Shown: piece by piece, positions 37,944 through 46,503 of the stretch
Position numbering within the stretch: the first letter of the stretch is position 1
Layout: every line of letters starts with the position of its first letter
Source of the DNA: Candidatus Venteria ishoeyi
GTDB taxonomy: Bacteria > Pseudomonadota > Gammaproteobacteria > Beggiatoales > Beggiatoaceae
DNA: 57,044 nt
NCBI RefSeq assembly: GCF_030378065.1
Contig: NZ_JAUCGJ010000029.1
Coordinates: 2,646-59,689 of the forward strand
Reading direction: 5' to 3'
The notes under the pieces: model-generated
Told to the model about the DNA's origin: nothing
Databases searched by the model: none
What the model saw: the letters and a program-made list of their open reading frames with translations, nothing else
Translations under genes and position numbers: made by a program

Positions 37944-38094
37944 ATTAAACCAAGCACTTACAAATAAAAAATCCATTTTTTCATTGAGCGCCCCTACTGA
38001 CATCAGGTTGTTGCAATATACCCAAAAAATACCCTATTGTATCGTTATACTTTAAAGGGGTTTCAAAATTAGCAACAATGAAGGGATTAATTTT

Positions 38095-38901
38095 GTGAAT
38101 AACTGCTATCAAAAACTCAAATTACACGGTTTTAATAATCTGACCAAAAGTCTGAGTTTTAATATTTATGATATTTGTTACGCAACCACGCCTGAACAAC
38201 ATACCGCCTATATTGAATATATTGACGAAGCCTACAATGCCACGCGTTTAACACGTATTTTAACGGATGTTGCCAATATTATTAGTGCCAATATTCTCAA
38301 TATCGCGCATCAGGATTACGATCCTCAAGGTGCCAGTGTTACCATGTTAATTTCAGAAGAACCTATACATTCAGAACAGTTGTCTAACAGCCCTTCTCCC
38401 GGTCCTTTGCCGGATGCGGTGGTTGCGCATCTGGATAAAAGCCATATTACCGTACATACTTACCCGGAAACACATCCCGATGGCGGCATTAGCAGTTTTC
38501 GCGTTGATATTGATGTTTCCACTTGTGGTCGAATTTCTCCACTAAAAGCCCTAAACTACCTGATTCACAGTTTTGACTCGGATATTGTGATCATGGATTA
38601 CCGGGTGCGCGGCTTTACCCGTGATGTTGATGGTCATAAACACTATATTGATCACACTATTCACTCCATCCAGGATTACTTATCCGACGATACCAAAAAT
38701 GCTTACCAAATGATTGATGTCAATGTTTACCAGGAAAATATTTTCCACACTAAAATGTTGATTAAAGATTTTGAATTGGAGAACTATCTGTTTAATGTTG
38801 ATATTTCACATTTATCCACGTATGAATGCAGCGCCATTGAAACCTGTTTACGTCAGGAAATGACCGAAATTTTTTATGGTAAAAACCTTAAAAATCACTA
38901 G
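38095..38901 (+). CDS. speD: S-adenosylmethionine decarboxylase proenzyme (class 1)
   Basis: 268 residues, similar in length to E. coli SpeD (264). The self-cleavage site is K-S-H in [18 protein letters not shown], where the Ser becomes the pyruvoyl group; Cys in [12 protein letters not shown] and His in the first motif are the processing residues. It supplies decarboxylated SAM for spermidine synthesis. GTG start with GAAGGG upstream. speE is not in the window. An exported agmatine deiminase-like protein lies 5 kb upstream, but no direct link can be claimed. Confidence 0.93.
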   Translation: MNNCYQKLKLHGFNNLTKSLSFNIYDICYATTPEQHTAYIEYIDEAYNATRLTRILTDVANIISANILNIAHQDYDPQGASVTMLISEEPIHSEQLSNSPSPGPLPDAVVAHLDKSHITVHTYPETHPDGGISSFRVDIDVSTCGRISPLKALNYLIHSFDSDIVIMDYRVRGFTRDVDGHKHYIDHTIHSIQDYLSDDTKNAYQMIDVNVYQENIFHTKMLIKDFELENYLFNVDISHLSTYECSAIETCLRQEMTEIFYGKNLKNH

Positions 38902-38926
38902 GTATTATAAAAATCAGAGAAAACAC

Positions 38927-40381
38927 ATGAATGCAGACACCTTACGCCCCGTATTTACCCAATTACTAACGCCAAAAAGTATTGCGCCGGTAGAAACCTT
39001 CCCGGAAGACCCCAGCCTGTTATTTACCGAACTCCCGGATATTGAAGATCGTGCAAAAATCCGTTTTATTCTGGGGGAAAAAATACAATTCAAAGCTGCC
39101 AGCAGCGAAGATGTTGAACGCCTGATTAAATACTGGCGCGCGCGTCTGACCCCGCAAATTGAAGACAACGGCGATGACAGTCTGTTTAATGACGATGCGG
39201 AATATGATGAAGATCTGGCCTCCGAAGCGCCGATTATCCGTATGGTGAATCATCTACTGGAACGCGCCATGGATATGAGCGCCAGTGATATTCACTTTGA
39301 ACCGGAAGAAGATGCGCTGATGGTGCGTTGCCGGGTTGATGGGGTGATGGTTGAAATTGAACGCCTGTCGGCACGGGTCACACCGGCTGTGGCTTCGCGC
39401 CTCAAACTCATGGCGCGGCTGGATATTGGCGAAAAGCGTCTACCCCAGGATGGGCGCATACAATACGCCCTGGATGCGCGCAGCCTGGATATGCGCGTAT
39501 CCACCCTGCCGGGTATACACGGTGAGTCTATCGTATTGCGTATCCTGGATCGCAGCGATGTCAATGTCAGTCTGGGACAATTGGGGATGCCAGCAGATGT
39601 GCTTACTCAATATGAGCAGATTATCCGCCAGCCATTTGGTATGATTCTGGTCACTGGCCCTACCGGTAGCGGTAAAACCACAACCCTGTATGGCACACTG
39701 GAAAAAGTGAACAGCGGCAACCAGAAAATCATCACCGTGGAAGACCCGGTGGAATATCAAATGGCAGGTATTACCCAGATTCACGTCAATGCTAAAATCG
39801 GTCTGAGTTTTGCTGCCGGTTTACGCTCCATTGTGCGTCAGGACCCGGATGTCATTCTGGTGGGTGAGATTCGCGACCAGGTAACCGCAGAAATTGCCAT
39901 TGAATCTGCGCTCACCGGTCACCTGGTCTTCTCCACCCTGCATACCAACGATGCTGCCGGAGCCATCACCCGCTTGCAGGATATGAATATCGACACCTAT
40001 TTGATCAGCTCCAGTGTGCTGGGCATCATGGCACAACGTCTGGTGCGTAAAGTCTGCCCTCATTGTGCGGAAAAAGTGGCTTTGGAAGCGGAAGAAGCTA
40101 AACTACTGGGCATCACCACCGCGCAATGCCCGGAAATTGTGCGCGGCAAAGGCTGTGAACGCTGTGGTCAAACCGGTTATCGGGGGCGGATTGGTATTTA
40201 TGAGCTGTTAATGATGTCCGATGACTTGCGCCACGTTATCAGCACAGGCGGCGATGCCAATGCCATTCGCAGCCAAGCTGAAAAGGAAGGTTTACGCACC
40301 CTGCGCCAGGATGCACTGGAAAAACTGTATCAGGGTTTAACCACACCGGAAGAAATCGTGCGCGTGACCCGAGCCGTTTAA
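38927..40381 (+). CDS. gspE: Type II secretion/type IV pilus-like ATPase GspE
   Basis: 484 residues from ATG 38927 (AGAGA upstream); an in-frame earlier start would overlap speD. The N-terminal GspE domain is followed by the ATPase core with GPTGSGKTTTLYG, the Asp box EDPVEYQMAG, Walker B VILVGEIRD and the His box HLVFSTLHTNDA. A four-Cys zinc motif follows (CPHC near residue 385, CERCGQTGYRGR near 410). It drives pseudopilus assembly for protein export at the inner membrane. No other gsp gene is adjacent; the rest of the system must be elsewhere. Confidence 0.92.
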   Translation: MNADTLRPVFTQLLTPKSIAPVETFPEDPSLLFTELPDIEDRAKIRFILGEKIQFKAASSEDVERLIKYWRARLTPQIEDNGDDSLFNDDAEYDEDLASEAPIIRMVNHLLERAMDMSASDIHFEPEEDALMVRCRVDGVMVEIERLSARVTPAVASRLKLMARLDIGEKRLPQDGRIQYALDARSLDMRVSTLPGIHGESIVLRILDRSDVNVSLGQLGMPADVLTQYEQIIRQPFGMILVTGPTGSGKTTTLYGTLEKVNSGNQKIITVEDPVEYQMAGITQIHVNAKIGLSFAAGLRSIVRQDPDVILVGEIRDQVTAEIAIESALTGHLVFSTLHTNDAAGAITRLQDMNIDTYLISSSVLGIMAQRLVRKVCPHCAEKVALEAEEAKLLGITTAQCPEIVRGKGCERCGQTGYRGRIGIYELLMMSDDLRHVISTGGDANAIRSQAEKEGLRTLRQDALEKLYQGLTTPEEIVRVTRAV

Positions 40382-40638
40382 AAGAGGCTGAGTTTACAAC
40401 GGATTCAGGTTAAAATACCGGGTTTTGTTCTCAATGTTTGCCTTAGTCCGGGTTTGATTTAGACACAAAAACCCTATGTTGAACTCAAGTTAACCTGAAC
40501 CCAATGTAAGGTTTTTTAACAAAAAGCCATGAAGTCCAATACACACTATCAATAATTTAGCGTGAGGCGGAAGCGGTTTTCAACACATTTAGCGTTGAAA
40601 GAAGCTTATGCCGAACTCAGGTAAGTTACTTTAAAAAG
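40382..40638. other. Repeat-rich gap between gspE and the ABC permease
   Basis: 257 bp without a gene. It contains short copies of a CTGAGTT/GAACTCA word, a CCGGGTTT stem pair and an inverted copy of the 65-bp dispersed repeat (40558-40620). Confidence 0.6.
40558..40620 (-). repeat. 65-bp dispersed repeat, copy 3 (inverted)
   Basis: Its reverse complement begins CTGAGTTCGGCATAAGC and ends CCGCCTCACGCTAA, matching copies at 15494 and 28555. A shorter related piece (AAGAAGCTTACGCCGAACTC) is at 56753-56775. Confidence 0.75.
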
Positions 40639-41403
40639 ATGTATAACCGTTATTTTGAGCTTGTTTTATATAAAACCTACGCCGATCTGAAAGCCGAAAG
40701 TGAGCGCACTTATCTCGGTTTTCTGTGGTGGGTGTTTGAACCAATTCTGTTTATGGGGGTTTTCTACGTCATATTCGGCTTATTGATGAAACGTGGCACG
40801 GAAGATTTTGTACCATTTTTGCTCATTGGCTTAACCACATGGCAATGGCTGAAATCCTGCATCAGCCACGGTGCACTCAGTATTACCAATGGTCGTCATC
40901 TGATGCAGCGGGTGCATCTGCCCAAAGTCATTTTCCCCATTGTGGTGATTTTGACTGACAGCGTAAAATTTGTTTTTATCTTTGTTCTGCTGCTGATTTT
41001 TTTATGGTTATCTGGTTATACGCCTAATCTCAATTATTGGGCCTTACCGCTGGTTTTATTCACGCAGTTGCTGGTGATTATTGCCGTCACGCTGCTGGAA
41101 GCCGCCATCGTGCCTTTTGTCCCGGATTTGCGTTTTGTGATTGAAACGGTATTACACGCTTTGTTTTTTTTAACCGGTATTTTTTTTAATGCCGCAGACA
41201 TCGTACCCGAAGAATTCAAATTTTATTTTTACCTCAATCCTATGGCAAATCTCATTGAGGATTACCGTAATATTTTAATGTACGACCGCCTGCCGGACTT
41301 TTCCAGTTTAGCCGTGATAGCAGCGTGTTCACTATTCACAATCTGGCTGGCAGTACGCATTATTAAACGTTATGAGTACGTGTATCCCAGAATCAGCATC
41401 TAA
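40639..41403 (+). CDS. ABC-2 type polysaccharide exporter, permease subunit
   Basis: 254 residues with six membrane segments of the Wzm/KpsM/TagG family. Family features include the start RYFELVLYKTYADLKAESER, LGFLWWVFEPILFM near residue 30 and the C-terminal NPMANLIEDYRNIL. It forms the membrane channel for export of capsule or O-antigen-like polysaccharide. Its ATPase partner (Wzt/KpsT) normally follows directly, but here the stop codon abuts a MITE-like element and then a ThiE-like gene. The partner is therefore elsewhere or the operon has been broken. Confidence 0.88.
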   Translation: MYNRYFELVLYKTYADLKAESERTYLGFLWWVFEPILFMGVFYVIFGLLMKRGTEDFVPFLLIGLTTWQWLKSCISHGALSITNGRHLMQRVHLPKVIFPIVVILTDSVKFVFIFVLLLIFLWLSGYTPNLNYWALPLVLFTQLLVIIAVTLLEAAIVPFVPDLRFVIETVLHALFFLTGIFFNAADIVPEEFKFYFYLNPMANLIEDYRNILMYDRLPDFSSLAVIAACSLFTIWLAVRIIKRYEYVYPRISI

Positions 41404-41564
41404 GGAGTGAGAATTTTATAACTTCAGCAACCTGGCTGGTCTTTTTCTCCATTTTCTGCGTTGTGAAAACAGTTACATAGCTTGCTATGCGCCTGTTTTC
41501 ACGCCTTGAAAATGAATAAAAATCCTGCGCCCAGTTTCTGCATTTATTTCATCCTCACTCCTAA
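41401..41564 (-). mobile_element. 164-bp MITE-like element, copy B (inverted)
   Basis: It is the exact-length inverted counterpart of the copy at 27459-27622, with the same central nested palindrome and ends TAAGGAGTGAGAATTTTATA and ATCCTCACTCCTAA. The left end supplies the TAA stop of the ABC permease gene. The right end runs into AAGGAGT, the ribosome binding site of the following gene. Confidence 0.88.
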
Positions 41565-41573
41565 GGAGTCTTT

Positions 41574-42140
41574 ATGAGGTCATTACTACCCAGTCACTAC
41601 ATGATTACCGGCAAATTCACCGATCTCGGAGATTTCCGGTACAAGCTGGAACAAGCATTACAAGCAGGCCCCAAGGTGGTGCAGTTACGCTGCAAGGGCA
41701 TGGCTGATGAGGAGTACCGCGAAGTTACTCGTCTTGCTGAAACAATTTGTGCCCATTTTGAAATGCCGTTGCTGCTGGTAACAACACCTGATTTATTTAC
41801 AAAAACCAAGGCAGACGGCCTGCACTTGAGCAGTGATAAACTTGATGGTTTCAAAAAGCGCCCGATTGCTGAAGATAAACTGCTTTCGGTTTCCTGCCAC
41901 AGCCAGGAGGATCTAAAACGCGCAGACCAGCTTGGCGCGGATATTCTGCTGCTCTCTCCTGTTAAACCCACTGCCAGCCACCCCGAACTTGCAGGACTGG
42001 GCTGGCAGGGTTTCAGTGAAATGACGGCGGGATTACCGCAAGCCACTTATGGCCTGGGCGGGATGAAACCTGAAGACCTTGATGACGCTTTGGCTGCGGG
42101 TGCGCGCGGCATTGCTGCCACTGCTGGTTTTTGGTCATGA
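41574..42140 (+). CDS. Thiamine phosphate synthase/TenI-like protein
   Basis: 188 residues forming a TIM-barrel core like ThiE/TenI: VVQLRCKGMADEEY (phosphate/substrate region), LLLVTTPDLF, ADGLHLSSDKL, VSCHSQEDLKRADQLGADILLLSPV and GLGGMKPEDLDDALAAGARGIAATAGFW. It is shorter than ThiE (about 210) and most like the C-terminal ThiE-like half that is fused to a MutT Nudix domain in many gammaproteobacteria; no Nudix domain is present here. It may make thiamine phosphate or have a repair-linked role. The RBS AAGGAGT lies at the border of a MITE-like element. Confidence 0.82.
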   Translation: MRSLLPSHYMITGKFTDLGDFRYKLEQALQAGPKVVQLRCKGMADEEYREVTRLAETICAHFEMPLLLVTTPDLFTKTKADGLHLSSDKLDGFKKRPIAEDKLLSVSCHSQEDLKRADQLGADILLLSPVKPTASHPELAGLGWQGFSEMTAGLPQATYGLGGMKPEDLDDALAAGARGIAATAGFWS

Positions 42141-42267
42141 CAATCATCAAAATAACAGGAACTTAAATTTGCCGCTGAATGTGCAAAAAAACGTAAAAAT
42201 TTTCTGTGCATTTCTGCATTGCTTACGTTGCTTTGTAAATTCGGTAAATCGTTTTTGGACAGCTTCT

Positions 42268-42621
42268 TTAAGAATCATCCACATCAAGTTCCACCCGTTC
42301 CAGCAACAACTCATCACCAGAAATCAAAGTGGTATGCCAATCACCACAAGCGCCGCAAATCAATTTATTGATACGGGCATCAGTTTCTGCCCCACAGGTG
42401 CTGCACCGTACCCGTAATGGGCCTTCAGTGATTTTAAGCAAGGCATCCTGAGCGGACGTACCTGCGCTGGCAATGGGAAAAGCATCTGCCAGCAAGGCAG
42501 GCACAACCCCGGATAACGGCCCCATTTGCAGATGTACAACCGCAATTGTTGCCTGCTGATGTGCTCTGGAAATAGTTTCAAGTTGCTGTATCAGCGCCTG
42601 ACAAATCGCCAGTTCATGCAT
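42268..42621 (-). CDS. hypA: Hydrogenase maturation nickel protein HypA
   Basis: 117 residues. The true start is the ATG at 42621 (MHELAICQAL), because the N-terminal M-H-E binds nickel in the family; the longer frame from 42774 is an artefact. The zinc site has two C-x-x-C pairs: CSTCGAE and CGACG. It delivers Ni to [NiFe]-hydrogenase. Its start overlaps the end of hypC by 8 bp (ATGCATGA), so the genes are coupled. No hydrogenase structural gene and no hypB, D, E or F is in the window. Confidence 0.92.
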   Translation of the reverse strand: MHELAICQALIQQLETISRAHQQATIAVVHLQMGPLSGVVPALLADAFPIASAGTSAQDALLKITEGPLRVRCSTCGAETDARINKLICGACGDWHTTLISGDELLLERVELDVDDS

Positions 42622-42850
42622 TACCGGCTTCCCGCGCCAGCATTTCGTCATAAATTTCCCAGGCAGTACGCGCTTCCTGCGGGGTGACTTTCTGGATGGC
42701 ATAACCCACATGCACCACCACAAAATCACCTGCCTGGATGTCTTCATGTTGCAGCATGAATAAACTGACATCACGCTCTATGCCCTTAGCTTCACAACGG
42801 GCGCTATAGTCTTCAATGGTTTTGACTTGCATGGGGATGCCCAGACACAT
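42614..42850 (-). CDS. hypC: Hydrogenase maturation chaperone HypC/HybG
   Basis: 78 residues. It begins MCLGIPMQV, with the essential Cys2 that HypC uses to carry the Fe(CN)2CO group. The family end (EIYDEMLAR) is present. It binds HypD and the hydrogenase large-subunit precursor. AGGAGT lies 6-8 bp before the ATG on the minus strand. It is coupled to hypA downstream. The pair is separated from the GMC oxidoreductase genes upstream by about 130 bp. Confidence 0.92.
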   Translation of the reverse strand: MCLGIPMQVKTIEDYSARCEAKGIERDVSLFMLQHEDIQAGDFVVVHVGYAIQKVTPQEARTAWEIYDEMLAREAGNA

Positions 42851-42980
42851 GCTTGATACTCCTATATCGAACTCATGTTATTTATTTTATTTCTCCCGCA
42901 AAGATAAAAAGCCAGAAACCAAAAACCTCTGCACTTTTGCGCCTCTGCGGGAACCCCATTTTAGTTGAATAAAGCACTTT

Positions 42981-44681
42981 CTAAGCATATTTTTTCCACC
43001 CACCAAGTTGCGCCACAATCTTATCCGCCACCCGGAACGCATTGGCGTAAATCGTCCAGGTATAAGGCACGCTGCCGCCGGTGGGCATAAAACTGCCATC
43101 AGACACATACAAATTGTCCACCTCATGCGCGCGGCAATCGGCATTCAGCACCGAGGTTTTTGGGTCATCACCAAAACGACAGCCACCGGCGATAAGATTG
43201 GTCGGTGGTGATCCAGAAGCAAATGCCAGCACATCTTCCGCCCCCATTTTTTTCAAAACTTCCGCAGATTTATTCGCCAGATACCAGCCCACTTGCAGAT
43301 TACGCACATGAAACCCCGTGCGCACTTTGGCAACCGGGCGCTGCCACTTATCTTTAAGCGTCTTATCCAGACTGACAAAACAATCATCAATTGGCAGCCA
43401 GTCACAAAATGCCTCAACCTTGATGGAACGGCCTTCGCTGAAATAAGATTTTAATTGCTGTTGCAGCGGTTTACCCCAGATTAAACCCTGACGATTGCGC
43501 AGTTGCCGGGTGGCGCGCGCCACAGGATTGGGGTGTAGATGTACAAAATCAATAGTACCACCTTTTTGTGCAGGGCCAAAATCCGGGTCATCAATCACAT
43601 ACCAATCCTGCAAGGCGCGGTTAATAAAGGCACCGGGGTATTGTTTCAGGGCAGTGGCTTTCTGTGCATCAAATCTGGCATAGTTAAACCGCCCGGAACC
43701 TGCGCCGCCACCAGCAAATAACAAGTTTTTACCAACCAGGCCATTGCTATTGGCTAAACCCTGCGGGTATTTTTCCCCGGTAGATAGTAATAATAAACGT
43801 GCGCTTTCTATCGCCTGACAAGCCAGTACATAAATTTTAGCATTGACGTGCTGGGTTTGTTCCTGCGCATCCAGATATTCTACATGCGTAATGCGTCCCT
43901 TGGCATCACTGCGCAGGCGCGTGACATTGGCATGAGGGCGCACTTCACAGCGTCCGGTCGCCACTGCACGATTTAACAAAGCGGCACGGGCGCTACCCTT
44001 GGCACCGGTGGCACAACCATAAGCCCCACAAAAACCATTATAACTGCAACTCTCCCGCCCCATCGCCGGTTTGGACAAAATCGCGCGCGCCATCGGCAAA
44101 CTGTGATAACCCAGTTCCGTGCAGGCTTCATCAATATAAGTCGCAAACGGATGTTCCGCCGTCGGTGGATAAGGATAATCCTTAGTACTACGCGGCTCAG
44201 AATGCGGATGTTTCACCACCCGTCCAGAAACCCCGACTTCATGCTCAACCTTGGTGTAATACGGCTCCAAGTCCTCATAACTAATCGGCCAATCTGCGAC
44301 ATTTGCGCCTTTGATCGGGCCAAAACGTGATTTCAACTGAAAATCCAGCGGTTTCAGGCGATGAAAAAAACCACTCATAAAATTACTGGAACCACCGACA
44401 CAATTGCCGTTCCAGAAACTGTCACTGGAACGATACGTGGAATGGCTGTACCAGTTGCCGTCATCATCTTCTTTTTCAATCACATGCGGCTCATCTTTTA
44501 ATGATGCGGTATAGGTTTCCCGCAGACAGCAAGCCAATTCATCCTTATAAAAATCCTGTTCATTAAACCAGGGGCCTTTTTCCAGCACCAGCACCGAATA
44601 ACCCGCTTGTGCCAGCGTCAAAGCCACCGGCCCGCCCCCTGCGCCGCTGCCAATTACGCACACATCAAAATCCGTATTCAT
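42981..44681 (-). CDS. GMC-family FAD oxidoreductase (dehydrogenase large subunit)
   Basis: 566 residues. The Rossmann FAD motif is CVIGSGAGGGPVALTLAQAG at the N-terminus, followed by LEKGPWF. GMC motifs continue with GGSSNFMSGFFHR near residue 97 and a C-terminal VSDGSFMPTGGSVPYTWTIY with ANAFRVADKI. The family oxidises alcohols, sugars or sugar acids. The gene starts by a 4-bp ATGA overlap with a Tat-exported gluconate dehydrogenase subunit-3-like gene, the usual partner that carries the large subunit to the periplasm. A cytochrome c subunit, the typical third partner, is not adjacent. The substrate is unknown. Confidence 0.88.
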   Translation of the reverse strand: MNTDFDVCVIGSGAGGGPVALTLAQAGYSVLVLEKGPWFNEQDFYKDELACCLRETYTASLKDEPHVIEKEDDDGNWYSHSTYRSSDSFWNGNCVGGSSNFMSGFFHRLKPLDFQLKSRFGPIKGANVADWPISYEDLEPYYTKVEHEVGVSGRVVKHPHSEPRSTKDYPYPPTAEHPFATYIDEACTELGYHSLPMARAILSKPAMGRESCSYNGFCGAYGCATGAKGSARAALLNRAVATGRCEVRPHANVTRLRSDAKGRITHVEYLDAQEQTQHVNAKIYVLACQAIESARLLLLSTGEKYPQGLANSNGLVGKNLLFAGGGAGSGRFNYARFDAQKATALKQYPGAFINRALQDWYVIDDPDFGPAQKGGTIDFVHLHPNPVARATRQLRNRQGLIWGKPLQQQLKSYFSEGRSIKVEAFCDWLPIDDCFVSLDKTLKDKWQRPVAKVRTGFHVRNLQVGWYLANKSAEVLKKMGAEDVLAFASGSPPTNLIAGGCRFGDDPKTSVLNADCRAHEVDNLYVSDGSFMPTGGSVPYTWTIYANAFRVADKIVAQLGGWKKYA

Positions 44682-45232
44682 AATAAAAAATACCTTTTGT
44701 CAGTGGGTGGACGCGGGAAACCATGTTCATGCCCCACCCAGGCCCAGCCGATACCGCGAGGATTGCCGCCATACACCGGATCGGTTAACAAGGCTTCCAT
44801 CAAATAATTCAGCACTGTGCGCAACCACTGTGCGCCGGTTTTATCCTGCTCCATGTGACGCAGCACCTGTTCGCGCTGACTTTCGTTTAATTCAGTAAAA
44901 GCCTTTTGCTGTTGTTGTCGGCTTATGTCCGCAACTTGCAGCACTCCATCACGGATAAAATTCCTATCCTCAGGAGTTTGTTCCGGCTGGCTTAACACAT
45001 TTTGCAAATAAACCAGGGCGTTCAAATCATCCGCGCCGGGGGTATCGGGCTGTGCGGGAAATAAATGCTCCTGCACCGCAGCCAGCGTTTGCCACTGACC
45101 GGCAGATAAACCCGCAACATCAGAAAAATGATTAGGCGCGGCATTGAGCGGAACTGTCGGCAATAAACCCGCTACCGCCAACCCGCCACTGCCTTGCAAA
45201 AACAAACGCCGGTTGAATGATTTTTTGAGCAT
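44678..45232 (-). CDS. Gluconate 2-dehydrogenase subunit 3-family protein
   Basis: About 184 residues from the ATG at 45232, preceded by AAGG. It starts with a twin-arginine signal (NRRLFLQGSGGLAVAGLL). The body shows the family pattern: L-x-A-V-Q-E-H-L-F-P near residue 55 and the closing VYGGNPRGIGWAWVGHEHGFPR. In known complexes this subunit helps export the folded GMC subunit. It is directly upstream of, and overlapping, the GMC gene. Confidence 0.86.
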   Translation of the reverse strand: MLKKSFNRRLFLQGSGGLAVAGLLPTVPLNAAPNHFSDVAGLSAGQWQTLAAVQEHLFPAQPDTPGADDLNALVYLQNVLSQPEQTPEDRNFIRDGVLQVADISRQQQQKAFTELNESQREQVLRHMEQDKTGAQWLRTVLNYLMEALLTDPVYGGNPRGIGWAWVGHEHGFPRPPTDKRYFLL

Positions 45233-45311
45233 GATACATAACCTTAAAATGAGCTTGAACGCTCCCCCCACCTTGCAGGCGGGGGTCAGGGGGCGGCAAT
45301 CTATAGCCTTA

Positions 45312-45758
45312 TTACCGATGCGCCTGAGGTGCTGGATTCTGCGCCACGGCTTCCAGCGTCCAATACATAAACTGCGGCTTAATATAACCCTTTTTCTTTA
45401 ATAGCTCCGTACCCTGAGCATTAAAAATCACCGTGCCGGGAAAGCCATAATGCGCGTACTGTACCGCCAAAGCGGGATCGGTTTCATTGTGAATGCGCAC
45501 CGGCAGATAATATTGTTTGATGCTGGCAAGCACTTCGGGGTCTTGGTAGGTGGTGGCATCCATTTTTTTACAAAACGCGCACCAGTCCGCGCTTAAATCC
45601 AATAAAACCAGCTTATTCTCAGCCTTGGCTTGCGCAAACACCGCGTCCGACCACTTGTGCCAGTTAATCGCCGTTGTCTGCGTCTCTGCAAAACTGTTCA
45701 CACTATAAAACAGCAGCCAGCAAGCCAGCAGCCAAGTCCCGTTTAGATTATTTTTCAT
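45312..45758 (-). CDS. Periplasmic thioredoxin-fold protein
   Basis: 148 residues. A signal peptide ends near residue 24 (NSFAE). The thioredoxin-like domain carries the active site DWCAFCKK, as in DsbD-gamma/thioredoxin_7 proteins, and the cis-Pro in YGFPGTVIF. It probably reduces disulphides or transfers thiol electrons in the periplasm. It lies about 80 bp upstream of the GMC/subunit-3 genes on the same strand; co-expression is possible but not shown. Confidence 0.87.
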   Translation of the reverse strand: MKNNLNGTWLLACWLLFYSVNSFAETQTTAINWHKWSDAVFAQAKAENKLVLLDLSADWCAFCKKMDATTYQDPEVLASIKQYYLPVRIHNETDPALAVQYAHYGFPGTVIFNAQGTELLKKKGYIKPQFMYWTLEAVAQNPAPQAHR

Positions 45759-45824
45759 TTTGTACCCTCAGACGCTGTTGTGGAAAGTAATCAAGACCGT
45801 TACGGCATGGGAAATCTTTCGAGT

Positions 45825-46385
45825 TTAGCCTGTTGATTCCGCTTTCAACATAAAATTAACCGTATGCTCGCTCATATACCCCGTCAAAAACTGCAAGCGT
45901 TCCATCTCGGCCTGCAACGGCTTCTTAAAAGCCAGCCAGCCGCGCACCCCTGTCCGGGGCGCAATAATACGCTCGCTTAAACGGGGTCGTCCTTTATCCT
46001 CAAAGAACTGGCTCTGACTCACACCGTCATAGCTGTAATTTTCCGTATCAAACATAATCCACTGACCAACGCGGCAGGAAAGCGTTGTCTGCACCTGATT
46101 GCGGTACTCAACATTGGCATACACCATCCACTGATTCTTGATTTTTTCCTCAAAAATCTCATGGACGCATATCTCATAATCCCCCACCCTGAGCCATTGC
46201 CCTAATTGATGGGTATAAGTCACCAAAGGCCGCAGCTTATCCTGCTCGGCGGCAGGTATTTTTTGCACCTGATTTTCCAAGATAAAATGATTATGACAAT
46301 GCTCGCAGTCAAGGCTGTTGACATTGCCTGCAACTCGTATTGCAGCCCCGCAGGTCGGGCAGGATAGTGTGACCAGATTTGCCAT
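45825..46385 (-). CDS. Zinc-ribbon protein of unknown function
   Basis: 186 residues. An N-terminal zinc ribbon (CPTCGAAIRVAGNVNSLDC then HC, residues 9-30) precedes a beta-rich domain with WLRVGDYEICVHEI and CRVGQWIMFDTENYSYDG. Its pattern is close to that of DUF4178-like proteins, but I am not certain. The C-terminus ends in MLKAESTG. No membrane segment. A REP-like repeat lies just upstream. No function can be assigned. Confidence 0.72.
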   Translation of the reverse strand: MANLVTLSCPTCGAAIRVAGNVNSLDCEHCHNHFILENQVQKIPAAEQDKLRPLVTYTHQLGQWLRVGDYEICVHEIFEEKIKNQWMVYANVEYRNQVQTTLSCRVGQWIMFDTENYSYDGVSQSQFFEDKGRPRLSERIIAPRTGVRGWLAFKKPLQAEMERLQFLTGYMSEHTVNFMLKAESTG

Positions 46386-46413
46386 AAGTCGTCCCTTGTT
46401 GATTAGCTATTTT

Positions 46414-46490
46414 CTCGTTCCCAGCGTTCCGGTGGGAATGCATAGCTAGCCGCTCCAGCGGCATGGTTGAACTTGGTGCTGGAGCACCCA
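46414..46490. repeat. REP-like palindromic repeat
   Basis: It contains the CGTTCCCAGCGTTCCGGTGG type hairpin (arms CGTTCCCA/TGGGAATG) followed by GCCGCTCCAGCGGC and GTGCTGGAGCAC. A related unit occurs at 52607-52686. Confidence 0.7.
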
Positions 46491-46503
46491 AGTAGGCATT
46501 TTT

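Noticed and set aside
37867-38094. Integration site for a mobile element at the tRNA-Pro 3' end
   Set aside because: No integrase and no second copy of the tRNA 3' end in the window.
42622-42774. Upstream extension of hypA
   Set aside because: It lies within hypC in another frame, and HypA needs the M-H-E start for nickel binding.
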